Assembly: GCA_017883235.1 (NCBI GenBank)
Contig: JADGNY010000026.1
Coordinates: 1 to 57,014 of the forward strand
Direction: 5' to 3'
Length of the DNA: 57,014 nucleotides
From: Thermoanaerobaculia bacterium
Lineage (GTDB): Bacteria; Acidobacteriota; Thermoanaerobaculia; Gp7-AA8
Under the pieces are notes generated by a model. The model was not told where the DNA came from, searched no databases, and saw only the letters and a program-made list of their open reading frames with translations. The translations under genes and the position numbers were made by a program. Position 1 is the stretch's first letter. Each line of letters opens with the position of its first letter. Below, one piece after another: positions 53,326 through 57,014 of the stretch.

Positions 53326-55005
53326 GTGCATCCCGAAGTCCAGGAGATTCAGTCAAAGCTGAAGGAAATCCTTTATGACTGCGCGGTGGAGATTCGCGCC
53401 ACCAAAGCGGCGCTCTACCTCCTCACCGCGGAAGGGCGATTCGAGCTGGTCACCGAATATGGCTTCCGCGGCGCGGTCCGCGCGGCGGCTGAACGCACCG
53501 ATCCGGTCATCGACCGTTGCGGCCGCGGGCGCACTCCGTTCTTCGTCAACGGTCTCAACGCCGAGCCGCGGTTTTCGCATGTGATGTTCGAGTCGGCCAG
53601 CGACCGCCTGCTCGCCGCACCGATCTACTTCCGCGGCAAACTCGTCGGCGTCGTCGATATGCGGGACAAAGCGGGCAAGGCGCTGTTTGACGCCACCGAC
53701 CTGCCGAAGGCGCAAAAGATCGCCGATCGGATCGGAGAGCAGTTCGTCAACAGGAACGTCTTCGGCCAGCAATTCATCACGCTCTCCGAGGCACCGGAGC
53801 GGCCTCTCGTGATCGGCACGAACGTTCCCGTGGCCGAGGCAAAGGCCGCCGGCCCCGCACCGGCGGCGGAGATCCCATCGAAGCCGAAGGCATCGCTCTG
53901 GCCGGCCGAGCGTCCGCCGGCGACGAACGTGCCGCGGCTGGCCACGCTCATCATCGAAGCGCGCGGCAATGCCGAGCGTATCGCCGTCCCCGAGTCTCCG
54001 GAATCGATCGGCGAGACGGAGCTCGCGGCGATTCGCGACATGCTGCGAACCATGCTCCTGATCCCGGGTGCCGCGGTGGCCTCGGTTTCGGCATACGGGC
54101 ACATGGGCGGTGTGCAGGAAGTGGCCGCGCGCTCGACGCTGACCGAGGAGGCGATGAACGTCCTCCAGTCGAAGTTGAACCTCTGGCTGACCAAGCGCGG
54201 CGACGCCGGCGGCTTCGTCAGAACGAACATCACCCTTCCGTTTGGAAACCAGGAGCCGCCGATCACGGCCGCGCAGATCCAGAAAGTCTTTACGGCGCCG
54301 GTCGCGGCGGGGTCAGTCAAAGGGATTTATCTGACCGTGGTTTTCCCCGTCGCACCGGATCGTCCCGCGCACGAGCTGCTGGCCGCGTTTCATGGCCAGC
54401 TCCAGATGGCCATCGAGCACTCGATGTCGCGCGGCGCGATGCAGGCCATCCGCGCACGGGTCGCCGAGGCTCTGATCGAGCCCGACTTCACGACGTACCC
54501 TGAGCTGAGGCGCCACTCGGAGGCGGTGGCCAGCCGCACGGAGACCTTCGCCAGATTTCTCTCGATGACGCCGGCCGAGACCGAGAATGCGCGCATCGTG
54601 GCGCTCGTCCATGACGTCGGTATGCGCCTGCTCGACTACGAGCGCCTCTACCGCAAGCGTGATATTTCTGCCGAGGAGCTGTTGGTCCTCAAGGAGCACG
54701 CCTCCGTCGGTGCCGCCATGGTCGAGCCGCTGCTCGGCAACGAGACCGCCCGGGCCGTTCTCTGCCATCACGAGCGCTGGGACGGCGCCGGCTATCCAAG
54801 CGAGATGCATGGCTCGGACATCCCGCTTGCCTCGCGCATCGTGCAGCTCTGCGATGTTTACGAGACGATCATCGCCGTGGACAGCTACGCCGCGGCCGAA
54901 TCGCTCGACCAGGCCGCCGCGAAGATCACACGCGGCGCGGGTACACAATTCGATCCCGATCTGGCCAAGCGCTTCATCGACATGCTGCGCGCGCGTGTGG
55001 CGTAA
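53326..55005 (+). CDS. GAF-HD-GYP domain protein
   Basis: 559 residues. Residues 1 to about 150 form a GAF-type sensor (ATKAALYLLTAEGRFELVTEYGFRG, LLAAPIYFRGKLVGVVDMRD). A Pro/Ala linker leads to a middle region with a possible second sensor (240-380). The C-terminal HD-GYP-like domain has ARIVALVHDVGM (HD) and VLCHHERWDGAGYPSEMHGSDIPLASRIVQLCDVYE. The GYP position is GAGYP, close to consensus, so c-di-GMP hydrolysis is likely. It starts at GTG. Confidence 0.87.
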   Translation: MHPEVQEIQSKLKEILYDCAVEIRATKAALYLLTAEGRFELVTEYGFRGAVRAAAERTDPVIDRCGRGRTPFFVNGLNAEPRFSHVMFESASDRLLAAPIYFRGKLVGVVDMRDKAGKALFDATDLPKAQKIADRIGEQFVNRNVFGQQFITLSEAPERPLVIGTNVPVAEAKAAGPAPAAEIPSKPKASLWPAERPPATNVPRLATLIIEARGNAERIAVPESPESIGETELAAIRDMLRTMLLIPGAAVASVSAYGHMGGVQEVAARSTLTEEAMNVLQSKLNLWLTKRGDAGGFVRTNITLPFGNQEPPITAAQIQKVFTAPVAAGSVKGIYLTVVFPVAPDRPAHELLAAFHGQLQMAIEHSMSRGAMQAIRARVAEALIEPDFTTYPELRRHSEAVASRTETFARFLSMTPAETENARIVALVHDVGMRLLDYERLYRKRDISAEELLVLKEHASVGAAMVEPLLGNETARAVLCHHERWDGAGYPSEMHGSDIPLASRIVQLCDVYETIIAVDSYAAAESLDQAAAKITRGAGTQFDPDLAKRFIDMLRARVA

Positions 55006-55168
55006 CGCCGCCCCCCTTCCCAACGTCTCTGCACGAATCAGCGGAATCGCTGGCGCGCGTGATCGAATCCTTTTGCCGGACTCTCTCCGCCGACACCATG
55101 CAGAATGAGTATGTCCTCCGGCCGCAAATCCATCGCTTCTTCATGCCACATTGGTCCTGCCAAGCACC

Positions 55169-55303
55169 GGCACAGACAAGAGTGTCTGTGCCACATTAGT
55201 CCTCGTTTTGTGGCTCAGATTCGAGGCTCGCCAACGGGGGATAGCCACAGGCTGTGGGCAAAAAAACAGCGGCCAATGTGGCACAGACACTCTTGTCTGT
55301 GCC
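55169..55303. repeat. Pair of GGCACAGACA palindromes, copies 2 and 3
   Basis: Copy 2 (55169-55192) is identical to the one at 198-221; copy 3 (55280-55303) is in the opposite orientation. Flanks ACATT and AATGT also match, so the two form a larger inverted repeat. The whole stretch 55006-55348 lacks a convincing gene; 55020-55150 has one coding-like frame but no start or homology that I can name. Confidence 0.85.
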
Positions 55304-55336
55304 CAGCGGCGCAGCCGCGCGTATCCAACGCCGCGA

Positions 55337-55342
55337 TAGACT
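55337..55342 (+). promoter_or_regulatory. -10-like hexamer of gatC
   Basis: TAGACT ends 6 nt before the ATG, the same hexamer and spacing as before the thioredoxin selenoprotein gene. Confidence 0.45.
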
Positions 55343-55348
55343 TCAGAA

Positions 55349-55636
55349 ATGAAAATCGATCGCAACGAGGCGAAACGGATCGCCGATCTGGCGCATCTCG
55401 AATTCGATGACGCGGGGCTGGAGCGGATGGCGGGAGAGATGACCACGATCCTCTCGTACATCGACCAACTCCGCGAAGTCGACGTGGCCGGCTTCGAGGC
55501 TGTTGCGGCAGGGGAAGCGACGCCGATGCGCGACGACGTGCCGCACCCGCCGGTCGAACGCTCCGCCGTCGCAGCCAACGCGCCGGCATTCAGCGGCGAC
55601 GGTCACTTCGTCGTCCCAAAGGTGATCGGTGACTGA
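55349..55636 (+). CDS. gatC: Asp/Glu-tRNA amidotransferase subunit C
   Basis: 95 residues. IDRNEAKRIADLAHLEFDDAGLERMAGEMTTILSYIDQLREVD and MRDDVPHPPVERSAVAANAP are typical of GatC, the small subunit that wraps GatA and GatB. It overlaps gatA by 8 nt. Confidence 0.94.
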   Translation: MKIDRNEAKRIADLAHLEFDDAGLERMAGEMTTILSYIDQLREVDVAGFEAVAAGEATPMRDDVPHPPVERSAVAANAPAFSGDGHFVVPKVIGD

Positions 55637-57014
55637 GCTTCTCCATCTGCCGTGGCACGAGGCGCGTGAGCAAGCGAGCAGCCGGGAGCTGGTCGAAGCG
55701 TCGATCGCATCGATCGATGCGCTCAATCCGCGGCTGAATGCATTTCTCCATGTCGCACGCGACGCCGGCGAAGGGATGCCGGTGGCGGTGAAGGACAACA
55801 TCGTCACCACCGGGATGCCGACCACCTGCGCCTCGCGCATCCTCGGCAGGTTTCTCTCGCCGTTCGACGCCACCGCCGTGGCCCGCCTGCGCGCGGGGTC
55901 GTGCAGCATCGTCGGAAAGACCAACCTCGACGAATTCGCCATGGGCTCGTCGACTGAGCATTCGGCGTTTGGACCGGCGCGGAATCCGTGGGACACGACC
56001 CGCGTGCCCGGCGGCTCCTCGGGAGGCTCCGCCGTGGCGGTGGCGGCGCGTATGGTTCCGGCGGCGCTCGGCTCGGAGACAGGCGGCTCAGTGCGGCAGC
56101 CGGCGGCGCTCTGCGGTGTGGTCGGACTCAAGCCGACCTACGGGCGGGTCAGCCGCAACGGACTCGTGGCATTCGGATCGAGCGTCGACCAGATCGGCAT
56201 CGTCACGAAGACCGTTCGCGAATGCGCGGAGATTCTCGGCATGATCGCGGGCCACGACCCGCTCGATTCGACGTCGTCGATGAATCCGGTGGACGACTAC
56301 GCCGCCGATCTCGATGCCGGCGTCCGCGGACTTCGTTTCGGGGTGGTGCGCGAAGCGGTAGCCAGGCTCGAAGGTGAAGTTCGCGCGAACTTCGAGGACG
56401 CGCTCCGCGTCCTGCGCGCCGGCGGCGCGGTCGTCGACGAGGTCAGCGTGCCGTCGATCGGCTACGCCATCGCCATCTACTACATCGTGGCCAACGCGGA
56501 GGCGAGCGCGAACCTGTCGCGGTTCGACGGCATCCGCTACGGCCGGCGCAGCGAACGTGCGAAGACGCTGCGCGAGGTCTATTTCGAGTCGCGCGGCGAA
56601 GGATTCGGCGATGAGGTGAAGCGCCGCATCATGCTGGGGACCTTCGCCCTGTCGTCCGGCTACTACGACGCGTATTACGGCCGGGCTCAGGCCGTTCGCG
56701 CGAAACTGCGCGCCGATTTCGACGCCGCCTTCGCACGGTTCGACTATCTCCTGACTCCGACCACCCCCGAGCCGGCCTTTCTGATCGGCGCAAAGACCGA
56801 CGACCCGCTGTCGATGTACCTCAGCGATATCTTCACCGCGCCGGCGAACCTCGTGGGCATCCCCGCCATCGCCGTGCCGTCCGGCTTCTCGCGCGAGCGC
56901 CTGCCGCTTTCGCTCCAGATCATGGCGCCGCGGTTTGCCGAGCGCGCCCTCTTCCGTGCAGCCGGATTCTTCGAGCACGAGACGGGATACTGGCGTGAAC
57001 GGCCGCCGGTCTGC
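55629..57014 (+). CDS. gatA: Asp/Glu-tRNA amidotransferase subunit A (cut by window end)
   Basis: 462 codons are present and the frame is open at the window edge, so only the last few residues are missing. The amidase triad is visible: Lys in MPVAVKDNIVTTG, and the Ser residues in RVPGGSSGGSAVAVAARM and SETGGSVRQPAALCGVVGLKPTYG. It releases ammonia from glutamine for transamidation of mischarged tRNA. It starts at GTG 55629 inside gatC. gatB is not in the window. Confidence 0.94.
   Translation, partial: MTELLHLPWHEAREQASSRELVEASIASIDALNPRLNAFLHVARDAGEGMPVAVKDNIVTTGMPTTCASRILGRFLSPFDATAVARLRAGSCSIVGKTNLDEFAMGSSTEHSAFGPARNPWDTTRVPGGSSGGSAVAVAARMVPAALGSETGGSVRQPAALCGVVGLKPTYGRVSRNGLVAFGSSVDQIGIVTKTVRECAEILGMIAGHDPLDSTSSMNPVDDYAADLDAGVRGLRFGVVREAVARLEGEVRANFEDALRVLRAGGAVVDEVSVPSIGYAIAIYYIVANAEASANLSRFDGIRYGRRSERAKTLREVYFESRGEGFGDEVKRRIMLGTFALSSGYYDAYYGRAQAVRAKLRADFDAAFARFDYLLTPTTPEPAFLIGAKTDDPLSMYLSDIFTAPANLVGIPAIAVPSGFSRERLPLSLQIMAPRFAERALFRAAGFFEHETGYWRERPPVC

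Noticed and set aside
55006-55160. A coding-like frame (TSLHESAESLARVIESFCRTLSADTMQNEYVLRPQ split around 55020-55150).
   Set aside because: No start codon with a site, no family recognised and it runs into the palindromes. It could be a gene remnant, but I cannot support it.

Overview
The window reads as a chromosomal segment of a GC-rich Gram-negative bacterium. An Acidobacteriota-like genome is my best guess: short-form HisG with HisZ, secreted M12-like metalloprotease with a PCR...DTR...GYF C-terminal domain, rhomboid, GatCAB, and many dispersed palindromic intergenic elements. This placement is inference from gene content, not from a marker tree. Most genes are packed into operons with 1-10 nt overlaps (ATGA, TTGA, GTGA junctions), and several unlinked genes carry a -10-like hexamer 6-8 nt before the start codon, which suggests leaderless mRNAs.

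Layout. (1) 1-2824: a palindrome-rich flank, a secreted thioredoxin/TPR protein with an in-frame UGA at its redox centre, a truncated amidohydrolase, a Uma2-family gene and a palindromic element. (2) 2857-10448, minus strand: a complete-looking histidine operon in the order hisZ-hisG-hisD-hisC-hisB-hisH-hisAF-hisIE. It is preceded by a good promoter, a 17-residue leader peptide with seven histidines and an attenuator; hisA and hisF are one fused reading frame. Two palindromic elements sit inside the operon. (3) 10472-13312: tyrS, a 21-bp tandem array, and a secreted protein. (4) 13542-26763, plus strand: a nucleotide-sugar and surface-polysaccharide cluster (aminotransferase, rhomboid, rmlA, epimerases, a heptose kinase/isomerase/phosphatase set with a transaldolase, nucleotide-sugar dehydrogenase, gmd, fcl, asnB). 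(5) 26916-32018: secreted proteins, including a frameshifted metalloprotease and a beta-helix protein. (6) 32279-48665: membrane glycosyltransferases, a glycosyltransferase-flippase fusion, two methyltransferases, a polyprenyl-phosphate sugar transferase fusion, a carbamoyltransferase/SxtJ/DUF5989/SGNH module and an O-antigen ligase/polymerase. (7) 48729-57014: HEAT-like proteins, a RodZ-like protein, a J-domain/TPR protein, a PP2C phosphatase, a SelW-like selenoprotein, an HD-GYP protein, gatC and the start of gatA (cut by the window end).

The most notable results are two genes hidden by in-frame UGA codons, both at the catalytic thiol position of known redox folds (SelW/Rdx CxxU at 52909-53133 and thioredoxin UxxC at 235-1533), each followed by a stem-loop at the distance expected for a bacterial SECIS. 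Next are the histidine leader/attenuator, the HisA-HisF fusion, and the GT4-flippase fusion.
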